DNA from: Leptospira kemamanensis
Lineage (GTDB): Bacteria > Spirochaetota > Leptospiria > Leptospirales > Leptospiraceae
DNA: 64,000 bases
NCBI RefSeq assembly: GCF_004769665.1
Contig: NZ_RQGG01000032.1
Location: forward strand, 479,614-543,613
Direction of reading: 5' to 3'
Part shown: piece after piece, positions 1 to 9,274 of the stretch
Layout of the letters: each line of letters starts with the position of its first letter
Position numbering within the stretch: the stretch's first letter is position 1
Translations under genes and position numbers: made by a program
The notes under the pieces: model-generated
Told to the model about the DNA's origin: nothing
Seen by the model: the letters and a program-made list of their open reading frames with translations, nothing else
Database searches by the model: none

Positions 1-1
1 T

Positions 2-262
2 GCCGAACTCGACATCCGAGAGTTGTTTACGATCGCATCCAATCAAGACGAATTAAAATCTGCGTTTGGAGTTTTGGCTTTATGCAAACTCAACATGGAA
101 AATCGACTTTCTCAGGAAGAAAAAACCAATTTACAATCGTTTTTATCCAATTATAAAAATTTGAAATACTATTTAAACGATACCATTGATCTCACCTTAG
201 AACAATTAAACGAAACTGATTCGAGTGAGTTATTATCAGAACTTGATGGAATTATGTTATGA
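2..262 (+). CDS. C-terminal fragment of an unknown protein (cut by window start)
   Basis: The frame is open back to the first base of the window, so this is the tail of a longer gene rather than a small protein starting at the internal TTG near position 23. About 86 residues are visible; they are rich in Leu, Asn and Glu and look helical, with an acidic C-terminus. I recognise no domain. The stop overlaps the start of the following alcohol dehydrogenase by four bases (ATGA), which indicates translational coupling in one operon. No function can be assigned from this part. Confidence 0.6.
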   Translation, partial: AELDIRELFTIASNQDELKSAFGVLALCKLNMENRLSQEEKTNLQSFLSNYKNLKYYLNDTIDLTLEQLNETDSSELLSELDGIML

Positions 263-1296
263 AAGCTGCGGTATTACCTTCTGGATCTAGATCCCTAGAG
301 ATCCAAGAATTGGATATTCCTCCTTTACAACCAAACCAAGTTAAGGTGAAAGTAAAAGCCTGTGGCATTTGTGGATCAGACATTCATTTTATTTTACATG
401 GAAAAATGAAAGCAACATACTCACCATGTGTTCCTGGTCACGAAACATCTGGTGTTGTCACCGAAATTGGGGAACAAGTTACAAAACTCAAAGTTGGTGA
501 CCGAGTGGTTGTGAGTGCCGGTACCTCTTGTGGAAAATGTAAACATTGTTTGGCGGGTAGAGAAAATCTTTGTGAACATATAGGTGTCATTGGTTTTAAC
601 CAAAGGGGTGGTTTTGCAGAATTCATCCAAACGGAAGAACGTTACCTCCATCTTTTACCAGAGGAAATCCCTTTTGCAGAAGGTGCCATTTTAGCTGATG
701 CTGTATCAACTCCTTACCATGCTGTGAAATACCAAGGAGAACTAAAAACAGGGGAAACCATCGCCATCATTGGTTGTGGTGGGCTTGGAATCCATGCAGT
801 AGCTATCGCGAAAGCCCTCGGTGCTGGAAAAATTTTTGCAATCGATATTGACAGTGGAAGTTTGGAGAATGCAAAAGCGTATGGTGCCGACGAACTCATA
901 TTAGTTGAAAAGAATATGCAAGTGGGTAAGGTTTTAAAAGAAAAATCGGGGGGAATCGATCTTTTATGTGATTTTACGGGTTATATGCCCAATATCGAAA
1001 GTAGTGTCCGTGCCATGAACCGAGGCGGACGGATTGTCCTTGTTGGCATTGGTAGAAACAAACTCGAAATTCCTATGCCATTTTTTCTCATTGAAAGGCA
1101 AATTCGGATCACAGGTTCCTATGGTTCCGATAGACGCGCCATTCCCGAACTCATCCAACTTTACCAAGAGAAAAAACTCAATTTAACAAAATCCATCAGT
1201 GGGATTCACAAATTGGAAGATACAAACGAATTCCTACATGCCTTAGAAGAAAAAAAAGGAAACCCAATTCGTTTTATCATCAATCCTGAACTTTGA
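259..1296 (+). CDS. zinc-dependent alcohol dehydrogenase, medium-chain (sorbitol/threonine dehydrogenase-like)
   Basis: This is a 345-residue medium-chain dehydrogenase of normal family length. The GroES-like N-terminal half carries the catalytic zinc site (C38 in the CGICGSD motif and H61-E62 in GHE). A full structural zinc lobe follows with Cys at 91, 94, 97 and 105. The Rossmann half begins near residue 170 with a GCGGLG nucleotide-binding motif followed by an acidic residue, which favours NAD over NADP (family knowledge). Substrate cannot be read from the sequence; polyol, threonine or simple alcohol are all possible. It starts inside the stop of the preceding gene, so the two are probably co-transcribed. 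Confidence 0.9.
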   Translation: MKAAVLPSGSRSLEIQELDIPPLQPNQVKVKVKACGICGSDIHFILHGKMKATYSPCVPGHETSGVVTEIGEQVTKLKVGDRVVVSAGTSCGKCKHCLAGRENLCEHIGVIGFNQRGGFAEFIQTEERYLHLLPEEIPFAEGAILADAVSTPYHAVKYQGELKTGETIAIIGCGGLGIHAVAIAKALGAGKIFAIDIDSGSLENAKAYGADELILVEKNMQVGKVLKEKSGGIDLLCDFTGYMPNIESSVRAMNRGGRIVLVGIGRNKLEIPMPFFLIERQIRITGSYGSDRRAIPELIQLYQEKKLNLTKSISGIHKLEDTNEFLHALEEKKGNPIRFIINPEL

Positions 1297-1463
1297 TTGA
1301 AGCAAACGATTTGATTCGTAATAAAATTTTGGATTCACTGACAAAATGATAAGGAATCCATCTCCACTCTCGGAATTGTATTCCGATTAGGAATGGGTAC
1401 AAACGTTATAGTTCTCATTCTCAAATCTAAGATAATCTCCAAAGAAAATTGGAATCGAATCTA

Positions 1464-3416
1464 TTATTTGATTTCAACCAATAAGTAACTTAAGTCATCC
1501 ATTTGGTGTCTCCAACCATTCGAAAATCGAAACAAAGAATCCTGTAGGATACTCGATAGGTCTTGGATATTGTGGAATCGATATTCCCATAACAATGATT
1601 TGAGTCGATCTTCTCCAAAACTTTCTCCCTCTTCATTTAAGAGATCAAAAATCCCATCCGTATAGAGTAAAATTTTGTCTTTTGGTTGGAGGTTTACGGT
1701 TTCCTCCTCATAGGATTGGTGGGAAAAAAGACCTAATGGTTTTCCTTTGGCTGTGAGTGGTTTCACTTCTTTTTCGGAATTGCGAATGAGAAGAAAACTC
1801 GGATGACCTGCGTTACTTAACGTTGCAGTATAAGATTCGGTATCTATAAAGAGATATCCCGCAGTGATGAATAAATTCTTTGTTTTTCCTACTAAATGGC
1901 GATTCATCAAATGAAACACTCTTGCAGGAAATTGTAAATAAGGCCCTGCACCAACAAAAGCCATCTTCGACATAGCAGCAACCATAGCAGAGGAAATCCC
2001 ATGACCCGAGACATCTGCAATGAGTATGGCCCAATTCCCCATACTATCTTTAGTATGATCAAAATAGTCCCCTCCTACTGATTCTAAGTTTTGCGAAAAC
2101 CCAATGATTCGAATTTTTTCATCCTCATTGTATTTAGAGGACAATAAAGATTTTTGTAAGGCATTTGCTAAAGCTAAATCCTTATCAATTTGAATGAGTC
2201 TTTGTAATTCCTTATTTTTGTTTCGAAGCTCAGCATTCATACGATTGATGGAATGGAGTAACTCCCAATAATGTTTGAACACGTAGTATCCAAAAAAACC
2301 TAACATCAGAAAAAATCCATAGTGGATGATTCTAAATTGGTGATTCAAAATTTCTAAATCCACAAACGTATCATGAAGACCCGAGATCACAATGATGAGT
2401 ATCCCAAAGATGATTTCTCTTACCTGTCGATTTCCTTTAATGAAAACATAAATCGAAGAAAATATTGCGATAGTGGCTTCTAAAACAACAATCCAATTGT
2501 ATCCTTCTTCGCTATTTAAAAAAGAGATTCCATCTTCATAGTGTCGAAAGATGGAAAGTAAAAATACAATCACATGAACAAATGCAACCAGTTTGAATAA
2601 ATTTCTGAAAAATGGAGGGAAAATGCAAACTAAGAATAACAACAAAGCAAATGGGAAAAAAGTAAAATTGATAAACGTAAGTGGTATGATATAAAATGAA
2701 TATTGCCGTAGTGAAAATCCAACAAAACCATTTAAGGCTTCCATCAATGAAGCAGACATCAAAAGAATGGAAAAATTCAAAAAAATCATTTCCTTCTTTC
2801 GCAAAAAATAAAATCCCATGAATATAAAAGATAACACGAGTAAAACCGGTGCAAAAAATGTTTTGGAAAAGTTTTCCATAAACAAATCAATCAGTGCTTG
2901 AGAATGGTTTTTAAAAATTACATCCTGATCCATTCCAATATAACCTAGGTACCGAGATTGGAATTGGATATAAATGGAACCTTGGGGGGTTGCATTTAAA
3001 GGGATCAAATGAGGAAAAATAAAATCAGATACATCTGATTGATAAACAATCTCTTTCCCTTGGAATACTTTAAATCTTTCTATCGCAATTTCTGAATACA
3101 GGATTGGACTTTGCAATTGGCGAATGAATTGGTCACTAAACTTGATGTATAAATACTCTTTTGTTTTTGTTTTAAAACCTAATGACTTTGCCTCGAACGG
3201 CAACCATCCTTCATTGGGAATTGTTTCGGGGTCTGAAATTTCTTCTTCGGACCAAAAATAAAACCTGTCGATTAGGTATACCGACTGCTCGAATTGGTTT
3301 TCTACTTTGCTTTCCGAATGAAGGTCAAAACAATTTTGAAAGAAAAGAATCCAAAGGAAAAAAAGAACAAATTGAATCTGAATCAGAATGGATTTATATG
3401 ATTTGACTTCTTTCAA
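1464..3416 (-). CDS. membrane-bound SpoIIE-type PP2C serine phosphatase with 7TM sensor module
   Basis: The 650-residue protein begins with a hydrophobic export segment. It then has an extracytoplasmic region of about 150 residues, seven or so hydrophobic helices between about residues 190 and 390 (7TMR-DISM-like), a short coiled coil, and a C-terminal PP2C/SpoIIE domain. The phosphatase domain shows the metal-binding signatures GGDYFD, ADVSGHG and YTDGIFD. Family members dephosphorylate anti-anti-sigma or similar regulators in response to an external signal. No partner kinase or STAS protein lies nearby, so its target is unknown. It is divergent from a small exported protein with only 36 bp between the starts. 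Confidence 0.88.
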   Translation of the reverse strand: MKEVKSYKSILIQIQFVLFFLWILFFQNCFDLHSESKVENQFEQSVYLIDRFYFWSEEEISDPETIPNEGWLPFEAKSLGFKTKTKEYLYIKFSDQFIRQLQSPILYSEIAIERFKVFQGKEIVYQSDVSDFIFPHLIPLNATPQGSIYIQFQSRYLGYIGMDQDVIFKNHSQALIDLFMENFSKTFFAPVLLVLSFIFMGFYFLRKKEMIFLNFSILLMSASLMEALNGFVGFSLRQYSFYIIPLTFINFTFFPFALLLFLVCIFPPFFRNLFKLVAFVHVIVFLLSIFRHYEDGISFLNSEEGYNWIVVLEATIAIFSSIYVFIKGNRQVREIIFGILIIVISGLHDTFVDLEILNHQFRIIHYGFFLMLGFFGYYVFKHYWELLHSINRMNAELRNKNKELQRLIQIDKDLALANALQKSLLSSKYNEDEKIRIIGFSQNLESVGGDYFDHTKDSMGNWAILIADVSGHGISSAMVAAMSKMAFVGAGPYLQFPARVFHLMNRHLVGKTKNLFITAGYLFIDTESYTATLSNAGHPSFLLIRNSEKEVKPLTAKGKPLGLFSHQSYEEETVNLQPKDKILLYTDGIFDLLNEEGESFGEDRLKSLLWEYRFHNIQDLSSILQDSLFRFSNGWRHQMDDLSYLLVEIK

Positions 3417-3452
3417 TTTTCAATTCCTATAGGAAAAGCAGGATTACATTCA

Positions 3453-3749
3453 ATGAATCGCGTTCGATTCCAATCATTTTTTTACCTACTTCCCTTACTA
3501 TTATTGTCTCTTTCTACTCTTTGGTCACAAGAGACCAAAAGTCCCCAACAGCTCTTCATGGAAGACAAAATGGAGTGTTATTCGATCGCTACTGAGATCG
3601 ATGGCCAGGAATACCAAAAGTCGCTCAAATGTATTTCACAAGATTCCATTTGTTATATCATCCAAGGATTTGCAATGAGTTGCATTCCTAGATCTGGTCG
3701 TTATCCGTCAGACCTTCCTAACCTAACACCGAAACCAACTCAGCCATAA
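3453..3749 (+). CDS. small exported cysteine-containing protein, unknown function
   Basis: This 98-residue protein has a clear signal peptide: a positively charged start, a leucine-rich core and a probable cleavage site near SQE (residues 25-27). The mature part is about 70 residues with four cysteines (42, 60, 67 and 77) that could form two disulfides, and a Pro-rich tail. I recognise no family. The stop lies 18 bp before the nitronate monooxygenase start, so the two genes are probably co-transcribed, although a functional link is not obvious. Confidence 0.65.
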   Translation: MNRVRFQSFFYLLPLLLLSLSTLWSQETKSPQQLFMEDKMECYSIATEIDGQEYQKSLKCISQDSICYIIQGFAMSCIPRSGRYPSDLPNLTPKPTQP

Positions 3750-3767
3750 TCGTATAACAGGAGATTT

Positions 3768-4709
3768 ATGAAAATCAAAACAAAAATCAGTGAAATGTTA
3801 AAAATTGATCTACCAATCATAGCAGCACCGATGTTTCTCGTCTCATACCCAGAATTGGTTGTGGCCGTATCGGAAGCAGGTGGGATTGGTTGTTTCCCAT
3901 CACTCAATTACCGAACTCCAGAACAATTACGGGAAGGAATTTTAGAAATCCGTTCCAAAACCAAAAAACCGATCGGAGTGAATTTGATTTTACATAAGGA
4001 ACATAATCCGAATTGGGCAAAACAATTTGAAGTGGTAATGGACTTAAAAGTGGAATTAATCATCACAAGTCTTGGTACACCGAGAACGATCGCCAAAGAA
4101 ATCAAAGCAAATGGTTCAGCTCTTTTTTGTGATGTGACCACTCTCAAACACGCGAACATTGTCGCAAAGTCTGGGGCCGATGCACTCATCGCTGTGTCCC
4201 AAGGAGCAGGTGGTCACGCGGGTGCGATCACTCCTTTTGCCCTGATCCCATACCTCAAAAAGGAAACAGGACTTCCTGTGATCGCCGCCGGTGCCATTTC
4301 CAATGGTTCTCAAATGGCGGCCGCATTATCACTAGGCGCAGATGCGGTTTATATCGGTACTCGTTTTATTGCAACTCCAGAATCGAGAGCTCAGAATGAA
4401 TACAAACAGATGTTAATCGATTCAAGCCCAGACGAAATTGTGTATACAGAAAAAATCTCAGGGATCCCAGCCAATTGGTTGGCAAAATCTGTAGAGAAGT
4501 CTCCTGAGATTTTGGAAGACGGTCCTAAAAAAATTGCCGCGGGCCATGCAGGTGGAGAAAAAGCAATCGAACAGGAATACAAACGATGGCGAGACATTTG
4601 GTCTGCAGGGCAAGGTGTTGCTCAAATTGACGTCGTCAAACCTGCTGGAGAAATTGTAAAAGAAATCGCAGCTGAATATTTATCAACGATCAATTCCCTT
4701 CCCCGCTAA
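3768..4709 (+). CDS. nitronate monooxygenase / 2-nitropropane dioxygenase family FMN protein
   Basis: This 313-residue TIM-barrel flavoprotein of the NMO (NPD) family oxidises alkyl nitronates in characterised members. The N-terminal strand (IIAAPMFLVSYPELV) and GGIG turn are typical, as are the AGGHAG loop that supplies the active-site His and the GAISNG and GADAVYIGTRF phosphate-binding elements for FMN near the C-terminus. Length is normal. An AGGAG box lies just upstream of the ATG. The nearby NMO homologues FabK and IMP dehydrogenase are less likely from the motifs. A terminator hairpin follows the gene. Confidence 0.88.
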   Translation: MKIKTKISEMLKIDLPIIAAPMFLVSYPELVVAVSEAGGIGCFPSLNYRTPEQLREGILEIRSKTKKPIGVNLILHKEHNPNWAKQFEVVMDLKVELIITSLGTPRTIAKEIKANGSALFCDVTTLKHANIVAKSGADALIAVSQGAGGHAGAITPFALIPYLKKETGLPVIAAGAISNGSQMAAALSLGADAVYIGTRFIATPESRAQNEYKQMLIDSSPDEIVYTEKISGIPANWLAKSVEKSPEILEDGPKKIAAGHAGGEKAIEQEYKRWRDIWSAGQGVAQIDVVKPAGEIVKEIAAEYLSTINSLPR

Positions 4710-4726
4710 TTTCGCTAAACAAATGT

Positions 4727-4772
4727 CATGCGAATCTATCTAATGTTGATGGATTCGCATGGTTTTCTTTTG
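4727..4772 (+). terminator. rho-independent terminator after nitronate monooxygenase
   Basis: A perfect 10-bp stem (CATGCGAATC paired with GATTCGCATG) encloses a loop of about 15 bases and is followed by a T-rich run (GTTTTCTTTTG). It lies between convergent genes, so it ends the plus-strand transcript and may also act weakly on the minus-strand one. Confidence 0.8.
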
Positions 4773-4775
4773 TCT

Positions 4776-6089
4776 CTATAAAGACGATTTTTTCCATTTT
4801 TGAATGGTTTCGATCATCCCTTTTGTATCTAAATAGTCATTGGATTTGTACAAAATTTTCCCTTCGGGACTCAGGATCAAAAAGAAAGGGAGTCCTATTT
4901 TTAACTCTGGATATCTTGGATCAGCCGAAAAAGTTTCAAAGATTGGATCTGTATCAACAACTTTCCACAAGACAACTCCTTTCTGAAATGTATCATTCCA
5001 TTCCTTGTTTGAAAGAGTGAGTTTCTGAAATTCTTTACAATTTGTACACCAGTCCGCATAAAAATCGATGAAAATCGGTGTTTTTCGTTCTTTAGCTAAA
5101 GCATAAACATCTGATTCATTTCGATACCAAACCAAATTTCCATGTTCTTCGGTAATCAATGTTTTACCAGAGTTTCCTAGACCATTCTCGCCACCTAACT
5201 CTTGTTTTAGGAATGAAACAGTGAGGAATGAAAAGAGAACTAGGATTGTGGTGATGGAAACAATTTGATAGAGAGATTGTTTCATTTTGTCTGTTTTTGT
5301 TCCTTCTTTCTTTTGAAGGTACAAAAACATTAGAGTGATTGACCAGAGGAGAAATGTTTTCGCACTGAGACCTTCCGGAAAACCCCAAAGATCAAATGCC
5401 TTTTCTAAATAGGTATACGAAAAATAAAAGATAAGGATGGCTAGAACCCATTGGATATACTTCATCCATTTTCCCGATTTCGGTAAGGACAAACCAAACA
5501 CACCGATCATCAAAAAAGGGATCCCAAGTCCCATACCAAATAAAAACATTTTAAAGGATGTAAATAGAATGGGTAATACTTTAAAACCTTCTGTTTGGTA
5601 CGTGATAAGTTGCACTAAGATGGAAACCACAACAGGACCTACACAAGGTGACGACAACAAACCTGCACCCATTCCTAAAAAGAAAGTATTCGCATAATTT
5701 ACGTTTACCGAATTTTTTAAATCCCCGGAAAAAAATGGGAAATACAAAAACTCGGCAACACTAAGTCCCAAAACAAATAATAAAACTGCTAAAACAAATT
5801 GTGTTTCTGGAAATCGTAAAAAAGAATTAAACACCCCTCCACTCAAACCAGCAATCAAACCAAAGATGGCATACATGAGTGCCAGTCCAAAATAATACAC
5901 GAGTGGATGTGACCATTTATGTTTGGCGACACGTGTTTTTAAAATGCCAGCTGTGATCGGATACAAGGGATAAACACATGGTAATAAACCTGCAAATAAT
6001 CCTCCTAACGCTAAAAAGAACACAGTGGTAAACGAAAAATTGCCTGAGGACAATTGGGATTCAATGAAGGTTTGGATTTCAGAAAACAT
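4776..6089 (-). CDS. DsbD-like thiol:disulfide interchange protein (CcdA-type membrane domain plus thioredoxin domain)
   Basis: The 437-residue protein has a membrane domain of about eight helices with the two conserved redox cysteines in PCVYP (near residue 38) and SPCVGP (near residue 150). A C-terminal periplasmic thioredoxin-fold domain carries a WCTNC active site in a DWCTNCKEF context. It lacks the extra N-terminal immunoglobulin-like domain of E. coli DsbD, so it is a ScsB/CcdA-thioredoxin type. Such proteins move electrons from cytoplasmic thioredoxin to periplasmic thiols, including apocytochrome c. It is the third gene of an operon whose first gene encodes a CxxCH haem-motif protein, which fits a role in that protein's maturation (inference). 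Confidence 0.88.
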   Translation of the reverse strand: MFSEIQTFIESQLSSGNFSFTTVFFLALGGLFAGLLPCVYPLYPITAGILKTRVAKHKWSHPLVYYFGLALMYAIFGLIAGLSGGVFNSFLRFPETQFVLAVLLFVLGLSVAEFLYFPFFSGDLKNSVNVNYANTFFLGMGAGLLSSPCVGPVVVSILVQLITYQTEGFKVLPILFTSFKMFLFGMGLGIPFLMIGVFGLSLPKSGKWMKYIQWVLAILIFYFSYTYLEKAFDLWGFPEGLSAKTFLLWSITLMFLYLQKKEGTKTDKMKQSLYQIVSITTILVLFSFLTVSFLKQELGGENGLGNSGKTLITEEHGNLVWYRNESDVYALAKERKTPIFIDFYADWCTNCKEFQKLTLSNKEWNDTFQKGVVLWKVVDTDPIFETFSADPRYPELKIGLPFFLILSPEGKILYKSNDYLDTKGMIETIQKWKKSSL

Positions 6090-6099
6090 ATACTTTATC

Positions 6100-7497
6100 T
6101 TAGAACGTAGCTGTGGCTTTCAAAACAATACTCCGATCCAATCTTCCATATTCGGAGATGGGATAGGAAACAGGTTTTGAAAACTGTTCTATATATTCGA
6201 CACGATTTGATGCCTCCCCGGTACTGTCTACATACCATTTATTGGGTTCTCCTTTTGTGTCATAAGAACGCACTTCTGTATAACCCAGAGCAAACCTGGT
6301 GGAAGCCGTAAACAACCATTCTGCAAAAATTTGTTTGGAAACATAGTAAGACTGATCGGAATACCTAGGTTCTGCGGTTCCAGGTTGGAATCGGACCCAT
6401 GGTTCTCGTTCCACCGATTCTGTGGCTCGTAGACCAGGACTCGGACCACCTGTGGCAACTTCCCCTCGGGTCACAAGACGAAGAACACCATTCCCAAGCC
6501 CCAACCAAAGATAGGCACCACGGCCCGTTGTCTCTGGAATCATGGTTCCTGGTTGGTAAGGTGCCATTCGATCAACGATGGTTCCCCCCAATTGTTTTTT
6601 GAACATTCCCCCGAGGCCTAAGTTGACCCATTCTTTCCAAAGGAGATTCGTTTCTAAGGCAACCACTTGTTCTTGGTTGAGTGAGACAGGGCCTTGTTTT
6701 CTTGTATTGGGATTTCCGTCATCCAAAAGGCATTTTGTTTTTCCTTCTCTACATTCATCACTCGCATAACCAAACGCATTCGATGCTCGACCAAGTAGGT
6801 GAAATCCAGTTTTGAAGTTTTCTGTCCAAGTTGGTTCCCAAGAAATTTTACCAATCACATCGTAACCAGTGTTCGTTGTGTTTGGCACATTCCGATACCC
6901 ATCTCCATTCACAACTGCTGTTTGCAAAGAAAAGGATTTCCAACGTAATATATAATTGATTCCTAAATCCACTGGGACTCTTGCAAATCCTAGCGATTCC
7001 AATGGTGATTTATCAAAGTAACGCCAGTCATAATACCCAGACCATACCGAAAACATATGAGGTAATTCAAACATCCCAAATTGGAGTTGGTGTTTGGTTG
7101 GCCCAAGTTCAAAAGTTTTGGAGAGATTGGCTCGTCGTACAAGAAAAACATAGGGATTGGATTTATTGCCAGTGCCCGCTGCTGTATCGTTGGTTAATGC
7201 ATCATTTCGTAAGATTTCTCCCCAAAATTCTGCTTTGATGCCTAAATCCTCCCATTCTTTGGAAATGGAAAACATCGTCCAAGGCAAAGAAAATCCAGAT
7301 TTTTCAGAAGGAGAAAGATCCGTGGTTCCAGAGGCTTTATCTCGAATTCGTAAGGAAGCTGTGGGAGTGATGATGGCACCTAGTTTTAAACCATAGTAGC
7401 CATCTGGTTCTTCTTTTTTAGTAGTCACAACTTCTTCGCCTAAGATAGGATATGCGAAGAAGAAAAATACAACTATGAACCTAAAATTGATTCTCAC
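6100..7497 (-). CDS. predicted outer-membrane beta-barrel (porin-like)
   Basis: The 465-residue protein has a signal peptide (hydrophobic core, likely cleaved after ILGEE), then alternating amphipathic strands rich in aromatic residues. It ends in a C-terminal Phe, a typical outer-membrane barrel ending. Internal strand and loop alternation (for example QLQFGMFELP and SVWSGYYDWRYF) resembles phosphate-selective or substrate-specific porins. I do not assign a substrate. Its start overlaps the FecR-like gene stop by four bases, and DsbD follows after 10 bp, so the three are one operon. The unit may handle an electron donor or acceptor, or a metal, crossing the envelope (inference). Confidence 0.7.
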   Translation of the reverse strand: MRINFRFIVVFFFFAYPILGEEVVTTKKEEPDGYYGLKLGAIITPTASLRIRDKASGTTDLSPSEKSGFSLPWTMFSISKEWEDLGIKAEFWGEILRNDALTNDTAAGTGNKSNPYVFLVRRANLSKTFELGPTKHQLQFGMFELPHMFSVWSGYYDWRYFDKSPLESLGFARVPVDLGINYILRWKSFSLQTAVVNGDGYRNVPNTTNTGYDVIGKISWEPTWTENFKTGFHLLGRASNAFGYASDECREGKTKCLLDDGNPNTRKQGPVSLNQEQVVALETNLLWKEWVNLGLGGMFKKQLGGTIVDRMAPYQPGTMIPETTGRGAYLWLGLGNGVLRLVTRGEVATGGPSPGLRATESVEREPWVRFQPGTAEPRYSDQSYYVSKQIFAEWLFTASTRFALGYTEVRSYDTKGEPNKWYVDSTGEASNRVEYIEQFSKPVSYPISEYGRLDRSIVLKATATF

Positions 7498-8189
7498 TTA
7501 TTACCGTAGGTTTCATCCGGAGTAAAACTTTTATCTTCCCATCCAATTGGTTTGTGGCATGGAAGGCAACGATTGAGCATTGGAAATTCTTTACGTTTTT
7601 CTTTCAAAAGAATCGTTGCTCCGTCTTTTGTGATTATATCTTTGTATTCGTTTTTCTCGAGTTCTGTCGCACCTTCTTTTTTGGCACCACCAGTTCCTTT
7701 TGCAAACTCGGTTCCATTGATATTCACAAGACCTTCACAAACACAAGTGTAACCCTTTTTCTCTTTTTCTTCGAAAAACACACCGAAGGCGGTGCCACGA
7801 ACTCCTGCCGTAGTAGTAGGTGTTGAAACTTCAAAACTTCCTTTTTTGAAACCGTTCACACGAAACCAAGCGGCTCCGTTTTGGACATAGGCTTTGGCAA
7901 CTTTTTTGTCGGAGCTCCATTCTTGTAAGGTAAAGTCAGTATTTGGTTGGATTCGAATTTCTGTTTCTTGGTACAAAAAGTCCACTTTGGAACCATTTCC
8001 CGTTTTGATACGATCTCCGGGTTTTAGTACATCATTTACTTTGAGTGTTTTCCAAAGTTTGGATGTATCGGATGCCGATAAAAAACTCACCTTTCCTCGA
8101 GTGAAGGTTGCCACAGCAAATTCTTCCGCCGAAAGAGAAACGGTCGTTAGGGAGAGAAAAAGAATTGTTAGAGAGATTTTGAGGCTCAT
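7494..8189 (-). CDS. exported FecR-domain protein with a C-terminal CxxCH haem motif
   Basis: I place the start at the ATG giving MSLKIS, directly before the signal peptide, rather than 12 codons upstream. The 231-residue product has a signal peptide ending near LSAEE and a FecR-type domain (GDRIKTGNGSKVDFLY, then a TPTTTAGVRGTAFGV segment). A short charged tail contains CLPCH at about residues 208-212, a canonical covalent haem c binding motif with a lone distal region. FecR domains usually sense or scaffold at the periplasmic face. Adding a haem motif is unusual. The gene is first in the operon with the barrel protein and DsbD. Confidence 0.75.
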   Translation of the reverse strand: MSLKISLTILFLSLTTVSLSAEEFAVATFTRGKVSFLSASDTSKLWKTLKVNDVLKPGDRIKTGNGSKVDFLYQETEIRIQPNTDFTLQEWSSDKKVAKAYVQNGAAWFRVNGFKKGSFEVSTPTTTAGVRGTAFGVFFEEKEKKGYTCVCEGLVNINGTEFAKGTGGAKKEGATELEKNEYKDIITKDGATILLKEKRKEFPMLNRCLPCHKPIGWEDKSFTPDETYGNK

Positions 8190-8259
8190 AATCACTCTAA
8201 CAATCATAAGGAAATAAATTATCAATCAAATTCTAGAAAAAGAAATGGATGGTTTCAGA

Positions 8260-9183
8260 TTACCAAGGGATCGGAAACCCCAATTGAGACAATTTGTATT
8301 CCAATTCCTCGCGTTCTCGGCTTTTCTTAGCAGTAGAACCTTGTTCGTCTAACATTCCTAGTTCGATTGCCTTCTTTTTGGCTCCGTCTTTCCCGGATAG
8401 GTTCAATGCCGCAATGATTTCTGTGTCGTATTTGGTCAAGTGGAGGGCACTCAAACGGTAATCCACAAAGGCTTCCCAAGTATGAGGAACCCATTTTTGC
8501 ACAATTTGTTCTCCAATCGTTTTGGCAAACAAACGGATTTCCAATTGTGCATGGTCATCCATACGAAGAGCTAAGAAATGTAATAAATTATGAAGGTCGA
8601 TTTTCCAATACGCTTCTGTGTATGTGGCAAGAGGAAGGTCTTTTCGCGCTTGTTCCCGTGCAACTCCCATCTCCAATCTTTCATTGTAAATATCGTTTGC
8701 AAATTTTTGAAATTCCGTTTCACGCTTTGTTAGGTGATCGCCTTTGGATGATTCTAAAAAGCCATCACTTCCTTGTTTGTTCCCAATCGATTGCACTCTC
8801 CATTCTCCAGGCAAAGTGGTTTGTGCAGAGTCAATGGCTACGGAATAACGCGTAGAGTATTCATTGACATTTGCCATACGATGACGGATCCATTGGCGCC
8901 AAGTGTCCATAGGAACACGAACATGTAGCTTTAGTTCGCACATTTCAAACGGAGTGCTATGTCTGTGGCGCATTAAGTAACGAATGAGACCCCTGTCTTC
9001 ATTTACCTTTTTTGTTCCTTTTCCGTACGAAACGCGTGCCGCCTGAACGATCGATTCATCTGAGCCCATGTAATCAACGAGTCTGACAAACCCATCATCC
9101 AAAATTGGGAAAGGTTTTCCTAAAATGGAGTCTAATTCGGGAACGGATACTCTTGGAATGGATTCGAAATCAGATTGTTGCAT
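8260..9183 (-). CDS. thyX: flavin-dependent thymidylate synthase ThyX
   Basis: The 307-residue protein carries the diagnostic ThyX motif RHR-x7-S at residues 100-110 (RHRMANVNEYS), followed by TRY. A second conserved patch RHRHSTPFE lies at residues 72-80. ThyX makes dTMP from dUMP with methylene-tetrahydrofolate, FAD and NADPH, and replaces ThyA in many bacteria. The C-terminal HLTKYDTEI and R/E-rich tail extend a little beyond the shortest family members. It is transcribed alone; the next gene is divergent. Confidence 0.95.
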   Translation of the reverse strand: MQQSDFESIPRVSVPELDSILGKPFPILDDGFVRLVDYMGSDESIVQAARVSYGKGTKKVNEDRGLIRYLMRHRHSTPFEMCELKLHVRVPMDTWRQWIRHRMANVNEYSTRYSVAIDSAQTTLPGEWRVQSIGNKQGSDGFLESSKGDHLTKRETEFQKFANDIYNERLEMGVAREQARKDLPLATYTEAYWKIDLHNLLHFLALRMDDHAQLEIRLFAKTIGEQIVQKWVPHTWEAFVDYRLSALHLTKYDTEIIAALNLSGKDGAKKKAIELGMLDEQGSTAKKSREREELEYKLSQLGFPIPW

Positions 9184-9274
9184 ATTAGCTTTATTTTTTA
9201 GTTCACAGGCATATGAAAAGTCGAAAATAGAGTTATAGCGTACCGCACAGGCACATAAATAGAAAGGATGCTAA

